Assembly (NCBI GenBank): GCA_022316685.1 | Contig: JAKJHU010000023.1 | Span: 10,228,096 to 10,292,095, forward strand | Direction of reading: 5' to 3' | DNA length: 64,000 nucleotides | From: Progne subis subis | Lineage: Eukaryota; Chordata; Aves; Passeriformes; Hirundinidae | In this document: piece after piece, positions 38,681-50,674 of the stretch | Position numbering within the stretch: position 1 is the stretch's first letter | How the letters are laid out: every line of letters starts with the position of its first letter | The notes under the pieces: generated by a model | What the model saw: the letters and a program-made list of their open reading frames with translations, nothing else | What the model was told of the DNA's origin: nothing | Databases searched by the model: none | Position numbers and translations under genes: made by a program

Positions 38681-41600
38681 ACGACATCTGTGAGGAAATT
38701 ACTTATACCTTCAAAAGCTGTACTGGAGAAGTTCCATCCTCTTCCTTGGTTGTGACTAAATTGACCAGATATCTATGAAACATAAGTTAACTGGGCTTAT
38801 ATAATTGTATTATATATAATTGTATAGTTGTACAGGTTTTAGCGCTTTATTTCTTTCCTCTGATTTTTGACTGGGTTTATGTCCTGGAGCTCAGAGAATA
38901 AAGACCCTCTTTTGGGGAGACACGGTGGATAACACTGCTTCGGCTTCTGATAGACCCAAAAGATTTTTAATACGTGTGATAAAGTTTGAGAACATTACTT
39001 TGTGTAATGCTAATGTGTTTCCCTTCCATTCACAGGAGTTGCTGCTATTGTTTTAAGGACCTTGATGTGAACATCAGAGTGATAGGTGGGTCTTCATAGC
39101 ACTCCTGTTGGGATGAGTAGCTGTAAATGTATCCTAAGTGCTGGACAAGTCTTGTATTTACAGCCATTCGGAAACCAGAGTGCAACTGCAGCGTAGAGTG
39201 TTGAGAATTTTTACCCCTTCTTTTGAAGATAAATAATTTTTGCTGCCAACTGTCCCGGTAATCACAGACTTGTGTTTTCTGTGTGACTATAACTAGGGCA
39301 CTTTGGTATTAAACGTCACAGCAATGCACAGTGTTAATCTGAAGCTCGGAATGTCAGACCACTTTTCAGATATTTCCCTCTTCTGGTGGTAATTCTGCAT
39401 CAGAGTAAGCATCAGGAGTATAAAATGAAATAGTGTTCATGGGACGATGCACATTATTGATGTTGTTATGTTCACTTTTTTTTTTGCTGGTACGTACCAA
39501 AGTGAGTTCAAAATATACAGCACAGAATTATGTTTAATCCCATAAACTGTGTAATTTACTGCCAGAGGATTTATTGGAAACACCTGTTACTCATGTGGAG
39601 TTTAGCTTTAAATGCCAAAAGCAGTTTGGGAATGGGAAAAAAAAAATTGTCTGAACTTGCTGAAATCAGGAGACATGTACCTGGAAAAGTAATTCCTTTA
39701 TGAATATGTTCGTGTCACACTTTACTGAGTATCTCCTACTAATCATTGCCAGAAACTGGATACTGAGTTAGGGCAGCACTGGCCTGACTGAAGACACTTG
39801 TCACAGCAGGGACAAAAGCAGCAGCGGGCAGAGGGGCTGGTCAGCTGTCTGTTGTTAGGGTCATTTCCAATTCAAATGGAGTTGGCTTTTTCATGGAAGC
39901 TTTGTATAAATGTGTTTCGTTGAAACCTGCTGAGTTTATTGAAATTCCACCTTCCTTTAATAACATATGATGTTTTTACTATAATATCATACAACAGGTT
40001 AGTTATTGATGGATACTGTGAATAGTGGAACCCTCACTGATCCTGCACTGGGCTTGGAGTTGTCCCTGTTCCCTCCGTGTGGCCATGCTGTATCCAAAAC
40101 ACCATTAAATCCCAGAGTGGTCCCAGTGTGGGATTTACTTACCAAGTTATAAACCCCAGTGCATTGAGGTTGTGTCTATGGTATGACAGACATTGTCTCA
40201 ATTTCTGTTGACTCCAAGGGAATTAAATGCTGTCATTGCTTTGATCAGATTTATTTATTTTCACTAATGCTCACCTTCCTCAAGCTGGTAAGGAGGATAG
40301 GCATGCTTTGATGAGAGGGAGTACATCCCTAACTCACTATCAGTGAAGAGATATATTAAAACTGAGAAAAGGAGCTAGAAAAAATTTCCATCATTAATGA
40401 CCAGTGTAAGCAAACAAATCTCTTTCCCATTTTAAATTGTACATTTGCTGGTGAGTTTCGTATGTTCAGTTGGTTCCATATTTCATTTTTTAAGTATAAA
40501 TTATAGGAGTAGGACTATTATATTTATTTTTCTGCTGCTTGTCAAGTTTCATATTTTATGTAGTTTGTTTTGGAACAGTAATTCAACTGAAAATAAAACA
40601 AACTCATTTTTTAATTCAGTGTCCTCGCAGCATTTTTATGCTCTGTTTTATGGCTGTAGTCTAATGTTTCATAAATAATTTATGAAAATAATTAAATTTT
40701 CTGTGTTTAGCAAAACAGGTTTTTCATATTTGGTAAACTAATACAGTTGGATGGTTCTGCCAGGGTTTTTCCCCTCCCTCCCTTTCAGAAAGCATATGTA
40801 CATGTTGCGTGTTAATAATAAAGTATCAGACTTTACCAATTACTGCTTTAAAAAATTAATTACATTGAGTTCAATCCTGATTTCTGTTTATTCTATAGCT
40901 GTTTCAAAGAAATTTTTGTCATGGTAGGAATTAGAGTGAACATGAAAATTACACACTCCTACTTTTCTTAAGTGGAAAATGAAAGAATTGGCTATCATGG
41001 GCTCAGGTTTTTTAAGTATGAGAAAAAGATGTTACAGCAACCTTGACAGTATCCAGATGTATCTGAGAAAGAGACAAAAGTTACATGCGTGCATGATGGG
41101 AGTGGAGATGAAAGTTTTTGAAGAAGGCAGTGGTTGGGAATGAGATGTTTGAAATGCACAAAGAGGGGTGGCAAAGTAATCTTTTATGTATGTGTGGGTT
41201 TTGAGTGTTACAAGCCGCTGCAGTGTTTTGCAGTGATCTCAGTGCTGGGATTCCTTCTTTCTCCAAGCAGGCAGGAGAGAACCCACTGTGACTCACATGC
41301 TTTAGCCGCCTAATGCCCGAATCTGCAGCCTTTGCTGGCATGAATTGTTCCATCAGCTGCAACGGACTGCTCCTGGATGTAGAGCTTCTTGCCAAATGGT
41401 GTTACCAGGGGTTTATGGCATTGAGCTTAGTGTGGGCTTTGGAAAGGACAGTCATTTACTTTTGTGGTTGCTGCATGATTTGCATTTTGTTTGACCATTC
41501 CATTCTCCTTTCATGCAGTATGGCTTGTCTCAAGTGACAAAAAATTGCTCATTAATCAGTATTGTTAAATATGAGGCAGAACACAACTTGTGTATGTACT

Positions 41601-42638
41601 GTATTCATATGCATTTTGAAAAACCCTGGCTTTGTCCTGGTATAAATCTACAACAGTTTTAAGTGCTGTCTTGGGTATATTCCAGTGTTTCTGGGAATAG
41701 CATTTGACCACGTCTTAAGAGTAGCAGTAGGTAGTTTAGTGTACTCTGTTTCTGTTACCTTTCACTGACACCTAAAATGAAGTTCAGGCTGAGGGTGAGA
41801 ATGTCAGGAGAAATACGTGAATGAAGCAACTAACCTATTAGCGTAATAAAATCTTTGTCAGATAAGAGGAGATTAAGGATATTTCTCAGTGATATGTACT
41901 GGTAAACCACCCTGGAAACGTTGGTAATTATAAATCCTGCCTGGTGGTTATAGAGCTCTTGTTCTCCCTTTCTACTCCCACAACCAGTTTTTACTTTTTT
42001 CATTTTTTTTCTATCCAGCTACCCCTCTTCCTTATGCCTTTTCCTCACATTTAAAAACTGTGGTTGCAACTTGAACTGACCTGTGTTTTTTTCATGGGAG
42101 ACAGGATCAGATGCTGGAGGGGGAAAAACAAAAAAGAGAAGAGACAGTATGTGGTCAAAAGTGGACCACAGGTTAAACAGAAGCCTCACCACATGAGTGG
42201 AATCAGCGTGGATTTAATCATTTTATGGCAATTGCTTATTTTATACAAGTTCCTATGCAGACACAGCTAAAAAGTGAGAACAGTTTCTTTCCTTTAAGTT
42301 TATGGGGTTTGTTTGGCATTAATTTGGAAAATGATGGTTATGGAAGCATGAAGAAAGAGAAGAGCAATGGGAGAAATGTTCAGGTCCAGCATTTCAGGCT
42401 GCATTTTGTAGAAGGCTACATTTTAACTTTCTTACTGTAGTGAGAAATTTTAAGGAATGGAATTTTTGCTGCTAATCAACATCTATCAGTAAGAGATTTT
42501 AACTTGCCCCAACAGAGAAGGGATGCTTAACAGCTGTAGGTCATAGTACTCAAATATAACAAAAAATATATTCAGTGCCTGTGACCACCTTAATACATAT
42601 ATTTTTATGAATTAAAAAGCTTCTCTTTTCTTTTCTAG
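38305..42638 (+). other. GEMIN8 intron 1 (inferred)
   Basis: Between the CpG-island exon and the exon at 42,639 the sequence is AT-rich and holds no recognisable coding region. It contains one short segment flanked by plausible splice signals (39,036-39,085, listed separately), AT-rich runs near 38,800, and short poly-T or poly-A tracts. I see no transposon fragment I can name. Confidence 0.45.
39036..39085 (+). other. Candidate alternative 5' UTR exon of GEMIN8
   Basis: A 50-nt segment is preceded by a pyrimidine tract and CACAG acceptor (TTTCCCTTCCATTCACAG) and followed by a GATAG|GTGGGT donor. It lies less than 1 kb downstream of the CpG island, where alternative first-intron exons are common. 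There is no coding evidence. Such pairs of splice signals also occur by chance in several kilobases of intron, so this is only a candidate. Confidence 0.15.
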
Positions 42639-42676
42639 TTTACCTTGATCATCACCAGAACAAGCCACAAGAGATG
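42639..42676 (+). CDS. GEMIN8: GEMIN8 exon 2, carrying the probable start codon
   Basis: This is a 38-nt exon bounded by a strong pyrimidine tract and TTTTCTAG acceptor and by an ATG|GTAAGA donor. The last three bases (42,674-42,676) are an ATG with a purine at -3. They join in phase 0 to the large coding exon at 45,500, giving a protein beginning Met-Gln-Glu-Asp-Ala-Glu-Pro-Trp-Tyr-Ser. The large exon has no Met before its conserved WYS motif, so the start must come from upstream, and this site fits both frame and spacing. The frame is also open upstream of the ATG within this exon, so an earlier start in another exon cannot be excluded. The 35 bases before the ATG would be 5' UTR. Confidence 0.55.
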
Positions 42677-43111
42677 GTAAGAGGTCTTCACGGGTTTCTA
42701 TGTAATAGCTTAGTCACATTTTATATATAAATGCATATAAACGCTTTTATTGAACTGTGAGTGCAGACATGTAAAAATTAGATGCAAAAGTTGCTAAATT
42801 GCTTTGAAACTAGAATTGAGATTATGACAATGAGTGATTTGTCTGCTCCTGGGAAGACTCCAGAGAAATAACAGGAGAATAACAGAGGACTCTGATCATT
42901 TGCCTTAGGTTTATAGCTTTTGTTTCCTTGAGGAAATCTCTTATTTCCATTTATTCCACAGCTGAAAAAGCACAGACACGGAATTAAGTGAGACTAAAAG
43001 TGTTCCTTTCCCTTTTCCACCCAAATGTAAAACATATCTGTAATTTCTTTTTTTAACAGATGTATTTTTAAAATTCAAATGTAAGAGTGGTTTTCAAAGG
43101 TCGCTTTCAAC

Positions 43112-43129
43112 AAAAAAAAAAAAAAAAAA
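43112..43129. repeat. Poly-A tract (18)
   Basis: A simple A run in GEMIN8 intron 2. Confidence 0.95.
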
Positions 43130-44264
43130 CCCTCACAAAAAGTAGTTGGACAAGCACCAGCATAACAGTTCTCTCTGCATGAACTGGCTTTTTGTCTTCC
43201 TTTCTCCTAAATTAACAACTGGAGTTAGTCAGCCAGACAAATCAACCAACTTGATTCCAGAGCTTTCAGTAAAGTCATCAAGTTCCTTTTTAGAAACATT
43301 TCATAGGAACTGGAGATAATAGTTGGGCTTTAAAAGAATATATTGTCTTTTTTGCAGATATATAGGATGTAGGAGATGCCTGCTTTTGTCAAGCTTCATG
43401 GTCTTTCAAAACTGGATTTTAAAGTATTTTAATATTTAAGGAAAAAAATAGGCAAAATGTTTTAAAAGTAACTTGTTAATGTATCAGATTTGATAATAGG
43501 ACATTCTCATCTGTCAGCCGAAGGATGAGGAGTCAGTGTGACATTCTAAAGCAAAGGGAAACAGTAAATAAAATATTGTTCATCCTAGCTGTTATGTGGT
43601 TGGATGATTAAGGATGAAGAAATTCCATATGGCAGGCAGATGCTTTCCTTCTACCCACTTGTCTTGGGAATGATGCATTTTGGGAACTCCCAATGCATGG
43701 TCTTGTAGCAGTGCTGTGTTAGACCAAGAGGAGAATAGCAGTGAAGTTTCATCTCCATGAATTCTTTCTTTTCAGGAAAGATAAGTTTTCTGCACTTTCA
43801 AATCGCATAGCTGCGCTTTGCAGTCCTTCACAAATCAGCTGCAGTTTTTGATCAGGAATACCTTAAGAAATGCAAGTTTGATGTGGAGGGTTTTCTTAAT
43901 GTACTCTATTAGCTGAAAGTATTTTGTTCCTGAGAGCACTTAGCAATGACCTTGAAAAGATACAGCATTACTCTCTTATGGAATAGTGGGCTCAATTTTC
44001 CAGAAAGAAAGGCAGCATGAGAGTTCAAATTATTATTCCAAACTCAGTAGAATTTTCTTTATTGTCTGAGAGCCAGAAAATGAAAACAAATGTAACTAAA
44101 TGAACCTCTCAGGATAGTGGTAAGCAGAAAGTATCTTTTAGGTTTGAGTTTTCTGTTTTGCCTTGGGATTTCTTTTCCCCAGAGAATCATTGTTTTAAGG
44201 GTACCAAATGGTGCCAGTGCAGATCAAGAAAACAAATTTAAAGATTTTTGTCCTGTATGTCATT

Positions 44265-44280
44265 AAAAAAAAAAAAAAAA
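44265..44280. repeat. Poly-A tract (16)
   Basis: A simple A run in GEMIN8 intron 2. Confidence 0.95.
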
Positions 44281-44925
44281 GGCTTTAGTAAAGGGCTTGT
44301 AAATGACACATTCATCTCTGAAAACATCAGCTGGTTTTGCCGTAGTTCATAGTTTTGAGTGTTTGCCAGAGCACAGCTTAATTAAAATTTTTATATTTAA
44401 AGTAGAGGCATTCTGTTTTAGTCCAGATAAAATATTTTCTATGGAAATTAAGACATGAGGGAAAAGGAGAAAATACTTGCTATTTAGTTTATTTGTTCTA
44501 GGCTCTAGTCTACTTTATGGCATTTTTAAGATCCTCTCTTGTCCTGCTTTTTGAGAGTAGGATGAGGCAGGAGATGAAATGGCTTTTATGAAGGGAGCTT
44601 AAGGCTAGAGAGACTGTGGGGCTTTGTAGCTGCTGGTGAAATGTGAACAGCATGAAACTTCTTTAATGAAAACCAAGATTAGCTGGAAGACAGGAGAAGG
44701 TGTGTTACAGTATATTTCTTTCTATAGAACTGTTTTTCTTTGTTCTTTATCAGTGGCACTTAACTGCTTCTTTTCAAATTTTGATTGGTGATGGATACAA
44801 AAGGGAGATTTACTGGCAGCTTGCATTTGGCTAAATACAGTCTTATTTTTGATTGTGGCCGTGGTGGATATATGAACTTGTCTGAATTGCTGTTTGACCT
44901 TTTCTGAGAAACTTTGGCAGGCAGA

Positions 44926-44959
44926 TGGAGGAAATACATTACTGGAGGAAATACGTTAC
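44926..44959. repeat. 17-nt direct tandem repeat (2 copies)
   Basis: TGGAGGAAATACATTAC is followed immediately by TGGAGGAAATACGTTAC, with one mismatch. A small local duplication in intron 2. Confidence 0.9.
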
Positions 44960-45499
44960 TGGATAAAATGAATGCATTTGTTTAATGCAGAGGAATTTTA
45001 ATCTCTTGTGTTTTCTGTCTGTGGATTTGGAAATCAGGTATAGTTGTAATATCTACACCTTGGGATGATTCAGTCCTTACAACTCATGTGAGTATCTGAG
45101 GAATTGTGGATTATATCCACATGGCATATTTCCTAAAAAGAACTGATTCCCACTGTTGTATCATGAACACTTGGAAAATACCTTCTGGACACTACAGCTT
45201 CTCTGTTTCTAGTTCTTCAGCGGTAGTTGTGTTGATGCCAAAACAGTCTCTTGTAGGAGCAATGAGTTGTGGTGCAAATGCACTGTGCTCACACCCATTT
45301 TTCAAATCTCTGTGTTCTATCATAGCTAAAGGATGACTAAAGATTAAAAGGCAGCATTGTACTTGCGTTTAGTTGCTCCACTCAATTTCTCTTTGTTTCT
45401 CTCTCTTTATACCCTTCTTTTTCGGGTGGGGGAGCATCAGTGCTGTGGTTTGTGGTTGATTTTTTTGTGTTCTTTCCCTCTCCCCATGTGTTTTGGCAG

Positions 45500-45968
45500 C
45501 AGGAAGACGCCGAGCCATGGTACTCTCAGAAGGTGTACGCGAGGTACTGGAGGCACTATGACTTAGCCATGCGCTGGATGCGCAGGCACCAGAAAGCCTA
45601 CAGGAAAGCCATGGAGTCCTTTTATTGCTTGCCATGGCATCCCTGGCATCCTGCTGCAGCCTCTCTGAGCAGCCGCTGCTCAGACTGGGATGGGAATGAT
45701 CTCCCACGTACCCAAAACTATTCTTCCAGCTATACACCAGATGTAAGAGTTCCATATCCTGGGGTAGCTCAGCAGTACACAGGTGCCTACCAGGAGAGGG
45801 AGGATGCTGATGAGGACTCCGAAGTGGAAGAGGATGCTGAAAGGGACTCCGAAATGGAGGAAGACTCCGAGTCTGAAGGGGAGATAGAATATGACTTGAG
45901 TAACATGGAGATCACAGAGGAGCTTCGCCAGTTTTTTGCAGAGACGGAGAGGCACCGAGAAGAGCTGC
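45500..45968 (+). CDS. GEMIN8: GEMIN8 exon 3: main coding exon of gem-associated protein 8 (partial protein)
   Basis: Gemin8 is a subunit of the SMN complex. It links SMN to the Gemin6/Gemin7/Unrip module during cytoplasmic Sm-core assembly and is also found in nuclear gems. The 469-nt exon encodes 156 full codons plus the first base of a split codon. Numbering from the exon 2 Met, it shows PWYSQKVYARYW (about 7-18), a basic and aromatic segment with RWMRRHQKAYRKAMESFY (about 26-43), a Tyr/Ser/Pro-rich linker, an acidic Glu/Asp/Ser stretch (about 100-131), then the family block DLSNMEITEEL followed by a FFAETERHREE-like helix (about 133-156). These match vertebrate Gemin8 in order and spacing. 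The donor C|GTAAGT at 45,969 is strong. Human Gemin8 is about 240 residues, so the C-terminal third is missing here and should be in an exon outside the window. The acceptor is a NAGNAG. Confidence 0.95.
45801..45883 (+). repeat. In-frame 30-nt tandem repeat in the GEMIN8 acidic region
   Basis: Two adjacent 30-nt units (45,801-45,830 and 45,831-45,860) match at 25 of 30 positions by eye. A third, decayed partial unit follows with the GACTCCGA core. Thirty is a multiple of three, so the repeat adds 10-residue acidic units (DADEDSEVEE, then DAERDSEMEE, then DSESEGE) without shifting frame. This explains the long Glu/Asp run and suggests the segment grew by slippage or duplication. Confidence 0.85.
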
Positions 45969-48944
45969 GTAAGTCCATGCTTGTTCCGTTGTTTTTTGGT
46001 ATTTGGTGGCCATAACATTGAGTGCTGGATGGCTTCAACATTTACAGATTTTGTAAGAATTCACAGAAATAGGCACTGCAAGTGAGCAGCCAATTGACTG
46101 AAATAGGCAGAACTGATGCATGCACTTCAGTACCACTCATTAGAAATAAGTTTCGGGAAACGTTTGAAAGTTTTTGCTGAGAGAGAGAGAAAATTATGAC
46201 AGCAAATAGGAGAATAACACTTTTGTCCAGAAGACAATATCCATCTTCAGTGCTGAGGAAAAAAGCTCCAGAATTTTTATGGTTAAATCTAGTTAATGTG
46301 CTATATGTCGGAGTGGGGAGCTCACAGGAAATGCTTGAATACATCACTGAACCCTAGAGTAAGCCTCAGTGTATTTTGTAACATGGAGCAGCCATTTTGT
46401 TTGTTATTCTTTGGCTAACCTGACAGTAAAATTTCATGACCCTTTTCTTCTCCCCTGCATCCTCTTCATTCTGTACTACACCACAAGTTGCTCTTTGTTG
46501 TACATCTTGATCTAGACCCAAGTCATTTGGTAGGGAACGTAAGCCAGAGTCTTAAGGTTTTTCTCAGGTCTTGATCCTCAGAGGTATTGGTCATCTTTGT
46601 TTCTGTGAAATTCTTAAAAGAAGTAAAGGGTTATGCGGTACTTTATTGACACTTTATTGATATACAGATGTTGCAGATAACTTTATCTGTTTTAAGAAAG
46701 TAGTGTGATAAAAATAACTTTTCTCACAAGAATTCAGTAGAAAATACCCATAATGAATGTTTAATAGAGCTTTCTGTACTCTGTAAGAGAAGATATTCTA
46801 GAAAGATATAATAAAGGCAATGATTGGAAAGGAAAGAAAAAGTGGTTTAAGTTCTTTGATCAGCAGGTATCAGAGGGTGAGCTGAAACAACTCAGCTTAA
46901 CTTCATACTTCTCACCAGTGTGATGCACAGTTGATCTAGTTAGCAGAGGAAGGTGAGTTAAGGAGCTCTGTGGTAGTGCCTGACATGAATCCCTTTCTCA
47001 TCGTGCTTTTACAGAATCAGTTTGGTGTTCTCTGTTGAAATGTTTCTTTGATGTGATACATAGTGCTTTAAGACACTGGGCTGTTTCTTGGAATGCAGGA
47101 CATTTTCATTGGATTTATTTTGGCTATTCTGAGTAGTGGTGTTTAAAAGTGTGGGAGTGATTAAAGGTGGTATCTTGGAAATTGGGAAATCAGGGCTTAG
47201 AGACATTGTCTGTTGCAAATATCCTGTATGTCCTTGGTATAGCTGTTTAGTCTCTTCCTGACCCCTCACTGGGCGCTCTTGCTAAAAATATTTGATTCTT
47301 TATGATGGACAGGTGAATCGGGAAGAGGTTTGTGACTCAGAATACAGATTTTACTTTTGTTCCTTCTACCACAGCAGTACTTGGAGCATTTTGGAATGAT
47401 CTGCTGCGTGCTGTGTAGTAACCTAGTTCTGGATGAGTGTAGCTCCAGTGGCACTGTTGCAGATCTTCATGCAAATTCAAGCAGGCTCTGGTTTTCCACT
47501 ACTGCATGCCTCAGTTTCTTCAGTAGCTTCCATGATAAAGTGAGGATAGTACTAAGTGAGCATCTATAATTCCTCAAAGCATGAAGAAGTAAACAAGTAC
47601 TTGACTTTAATAGAATTTAAAAGTCGCATAGTAATCTAGGGTGAATGGTGCTTTCTAAATGCTAATTCTGTGAGTGATTAAAAACACAGTGTGATCTTGT
47701 TTGGAAATAATTTTTTCTTGCTTGGTGAGGGAAAATCAAAATAGAATAATTTTTTTTATTCTGTTTAAGTTTCTCAAAAGAGGAGACATAAGCAGCAGGA
47801 GGAGGGGAAAACCATTGTTTCCTTGATGGTGTGGAAATGAGCTGGTATGGAGACCGTGTTGAAGGCAGTACTATTCTACTTTAAGAGGTAGTTTTAATAA
47901 TTTTCCTGATTGCTGTTTATGAACAAAATTCAATTTAGAGGTTCATTAAGCTGTGATGCATAATGATGCTGTATCATGTTATAGCTTTCATACTGTGTTC
48001 AACAGTTGGCATTCTGTATTGATGCTTGAGAAGATTGAGATAATGAATCTGCAAAAGAAACCCTGCAAAAGAAATTACTTGAATATTTTCTCTTTAATGC
48101 TGTTTCCTTTTAATCCCAAACTTCATGTCTTGAGCGTGCCTACCTTACGAGCAGATTTACAGAGAAACGTGGGTAGCATAAACTTCAGTAATGCCTGAAA
48201 TTTCCACTTCCACGCCTGAAAGAGACATTTGTAAGGGTGAGGCAAGAGTTTTACGTAGTAGTCTTTAAAGTGAATGAGATTGTTTGGGTGTGCCGCAGTA
48301 GAATACCGATAGAGACCTTGACGATCGGTTAAAGTAAAAGCCAGTCCTTAGGGAACATTAAGGAGAAGACTGTGTCTCACGTTTTCTTCCCCTGACATCA
48401 GTACGGGGCTCCGGGTGGTATTCAGGCTCTGACCCCTGCACCTTGGATACTCACTTGGGAAGAAGACACACAGCTTGCTCTTCTTTTGAAAGCAGAGTTT
48501 GCAAGAGTTAGATACACGCTAAAGGGCAACTTAATGAAGTGTTGAGTCACCAGGAAACAGAGCATCAATGGGGCAAATAGGAAGGGGAATTTGGCACATA
48601 AAGAAGGGCATTACCAATCTTTGCGAAGTATGATCTGCATTGGTTTGGTGTTTTCTACCGGTCCAAAGTTAGGAAATACTGCAGAGCATTAATACATCTA
48701 TTTTGGACGTGTGTACTGAGCCTTGATTTTTCATGTGAGATATAGCTGGTTCCCACACCTGACCCACAGATACCTCACTGGCATGTAGAAGGATAATCAG
48801 ATGGATTAAAAGGAATCCTAGCTGATGTCAGACTCTTCACTTATAATGCCTGATCTAGAGCTTGCTGGATGTAAATGATCACAGACATCAGAGGACAAGA
48901 TCTTGCAAACTTTAACTGTGAAAGACTTAAATAGGCCTGAGATG

Positions 48945-49018
48945 TAGGTGGGAATGAGATGATTCAATCTTGGAGGTCTTTTCCAACCTTAATGATTCTA
49001 TAATTCTGTGGCTCTGTG
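48945..49018 (+). mobile_element. CR1-type LINE 3' tail fragment
   Basis: A short copy of the CR1 extreme 3' end: GATGATTCAATCTTGGAGGTC, then TTTTCCAACCTTAATGATTC, then the degenerate ATTCTATA and ATTCTGTG octamers that end CR1 elements. It is severely 5'-truncated and lies in the sense orientation within GEMIN8 intron 3. How far upstream it extends is unclear. Confidence 0.78.
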
Positions 49019-49761
49019 AAAGGCATTTAAGCCTAGATGGAGACATACAAGCCTTAATGCTACTTGCAAAGAGAAAAGCTCCACAGATGAGAAAGGTGTT
49101 GTGTCAGACTAGCCAAAAAAGAAAATATAAGAGTTATTTCATCTCTAGGTAGCTGCCACAAACTTGAAGAACAAGCAGATTTCTAACTTCTGTAGGATTT
49201 CTTGTTCTGTTTTCTCAGTGGGCATTTGCGGTGATTGGCTGACTTGCAAAGTAAGGGCTTTGAAACTGGCAAACTTGCTGCATGATTTAACACTTCTGCA
49301 ATGATACAGTTCACAACAAGCTTCTTTTAAGACAATCTTTCTTTTGTCTTTGGAGTCATGTCGATTTCTTACTAGTTTTTATATTTGTATCATGTGTTGT
49401 AGTCAATTACATGTCCCTGGAATGCCCAGAAGTAGTTATGAGCAAAGTTTTGCTGAGGCTATATGAACTCAGACATACTAATACGCTACAAACTTATCTC
49501 ATATTTTAGATAAATGGTGCATTTAGTTAAAACCCTTACAGACAGTTTTAATTCCTCTTCATTTGTTTCTTCATATGCAATCATAATTATATAGAGATTG
49601 TTTTTTCTATAGGATTTTCTTGTCGGGCTAGTCTGTTGCTCTGGTTCTTCATGTAGCTGGTGATTCAAGTGTACTGTGTACCTTGGGAATGTTTATGGTT
49701 GCATTTAAGTTTTCCCTCTGGCAGTTGAAAAGCATGAAGTTGTTTTCCTACCTTTGTTGGT

Positions 49762-49781
49762 TACCATACCTAGGTATGGTA
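49762..49781. repeat. Perfect 20-bp palindrome
   Basis: TACCATACCT joined directly to AGGTATGGTA, with CCTAGG at the centre. It lies in GEMIN8 intron 3. Confidence 0.95.
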
Positions 49782-50674
49782 GCAGATTCTCCAGGCATCC
49801 TAGATGTAAAGGACAGAATGCAGTAAGTTACGTTTTTACATTTGCAAGAATTGAAAGGGCAAAAACCAAGAAAGGAAGATTCACAACCCTAACCGTTCTG
49901 TAAATTGTCTAATTGCACAAATTTATTACACTTTTAAATTTAGCCTTTGAAACATGTAGTTTGTCTGTGTACAATTTTTCTTTGTTTCCTTTTGCATATA
50001 AGAGAAAAACCACTGCTATAATTGAGTACAGAATTGCAAGTACATTGAGAACTCTTCTGTAGTAGTTAACAGGACACAGACAGAATCCTTTATTTAAAAA
50101 CAAAGAAAAGCAAGGGAAAGTACCATCATGTCAGTTCATTACCAAAGGATAATAGTCTGTCATTTGTTAATGCTCTGACTAGTTTTTCCCATCAAAGCCT
50201 CTGTTTATATTGCCCACACATAGCCTCCAGCTTTTCCCAAAAATAATGTCCCAACTTAAATTTTTTTATGCTAGATGGAAAATATTTTTTTAGAAATGAA
50301 CGGAAATGGTGAATGAACATGTTTGTTTCAAAACTGCAATCTCTAGGCTTTTCCCCTCAGGTTTCTTTTTCTCTGAAAGATGATAGTTGCCACTGCCTCT
50401 TCTGTGAAGAGGAAGTAATGGAATTTTCCATGTTCTGTAACTTCTTTGAATCGTACCAGATCCATAAAGCTTTTGGTTTTATTTAAGGCCTGCATGCCTC
50501 TTGGAAAATAGACTTTGATTTGGGGTTTTTGTTTTCCTTCTTTCCTTTATTTTTGGTAAATGCTTTCCCTTGGTTTTTATCTGCCTTTTTCTTCTTAAGA
50601 CTGTAGCTCAAATTTTTGGAACTACGGACTCCTGGTCCCCACTGTTTCTTTTTCTTTCTTCTTCCCTACCCTAG

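Larger units (their letters stand above)
42677..45499 (+). other. GEMIN8 intron 2
   Basis: About 2.8 kb of AT-rich sequence between the start-codon exon and the large coding exon. It contains two poly-A runs (43,112-43,129 and 44,265-44,280) and a 17-nt direct repeat at 44,926-44,959. I found no further coding exon or identifiable transposon. It ends in a pyrimidine-rich tract and a TTTTGGCAGCAG tandem acceptor. Confidence 0.5.

Noticed and set aside
37904..38693. Long open frames on both strands in the CpG island (253 and 197 codons minus, 206 codons plus)
   Set aside because: GC-rich sequence has few stop codons. The translations are Arg/Ala/Pro/Gly-rich without domains, and the longest minus frame runs on into the CR1 copy.
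45440..45499. Intronic ATG upstream of GEMIN8 exon 3, in frame with it
   Set aside because: It sits within the pyrimidine tract and acceptor of intron 2 and encodes a hydrophobic, non-conserved leader. The splice site explains the exon start better.
47761..47835. Basic, Gln-rich translation (KRRHKQQEE) considered as the missing Gemin8 C-terminal exon
   Set aside because: The frame ends within about 25 codons and lacks the conserved downstream Gemin8 motifs.
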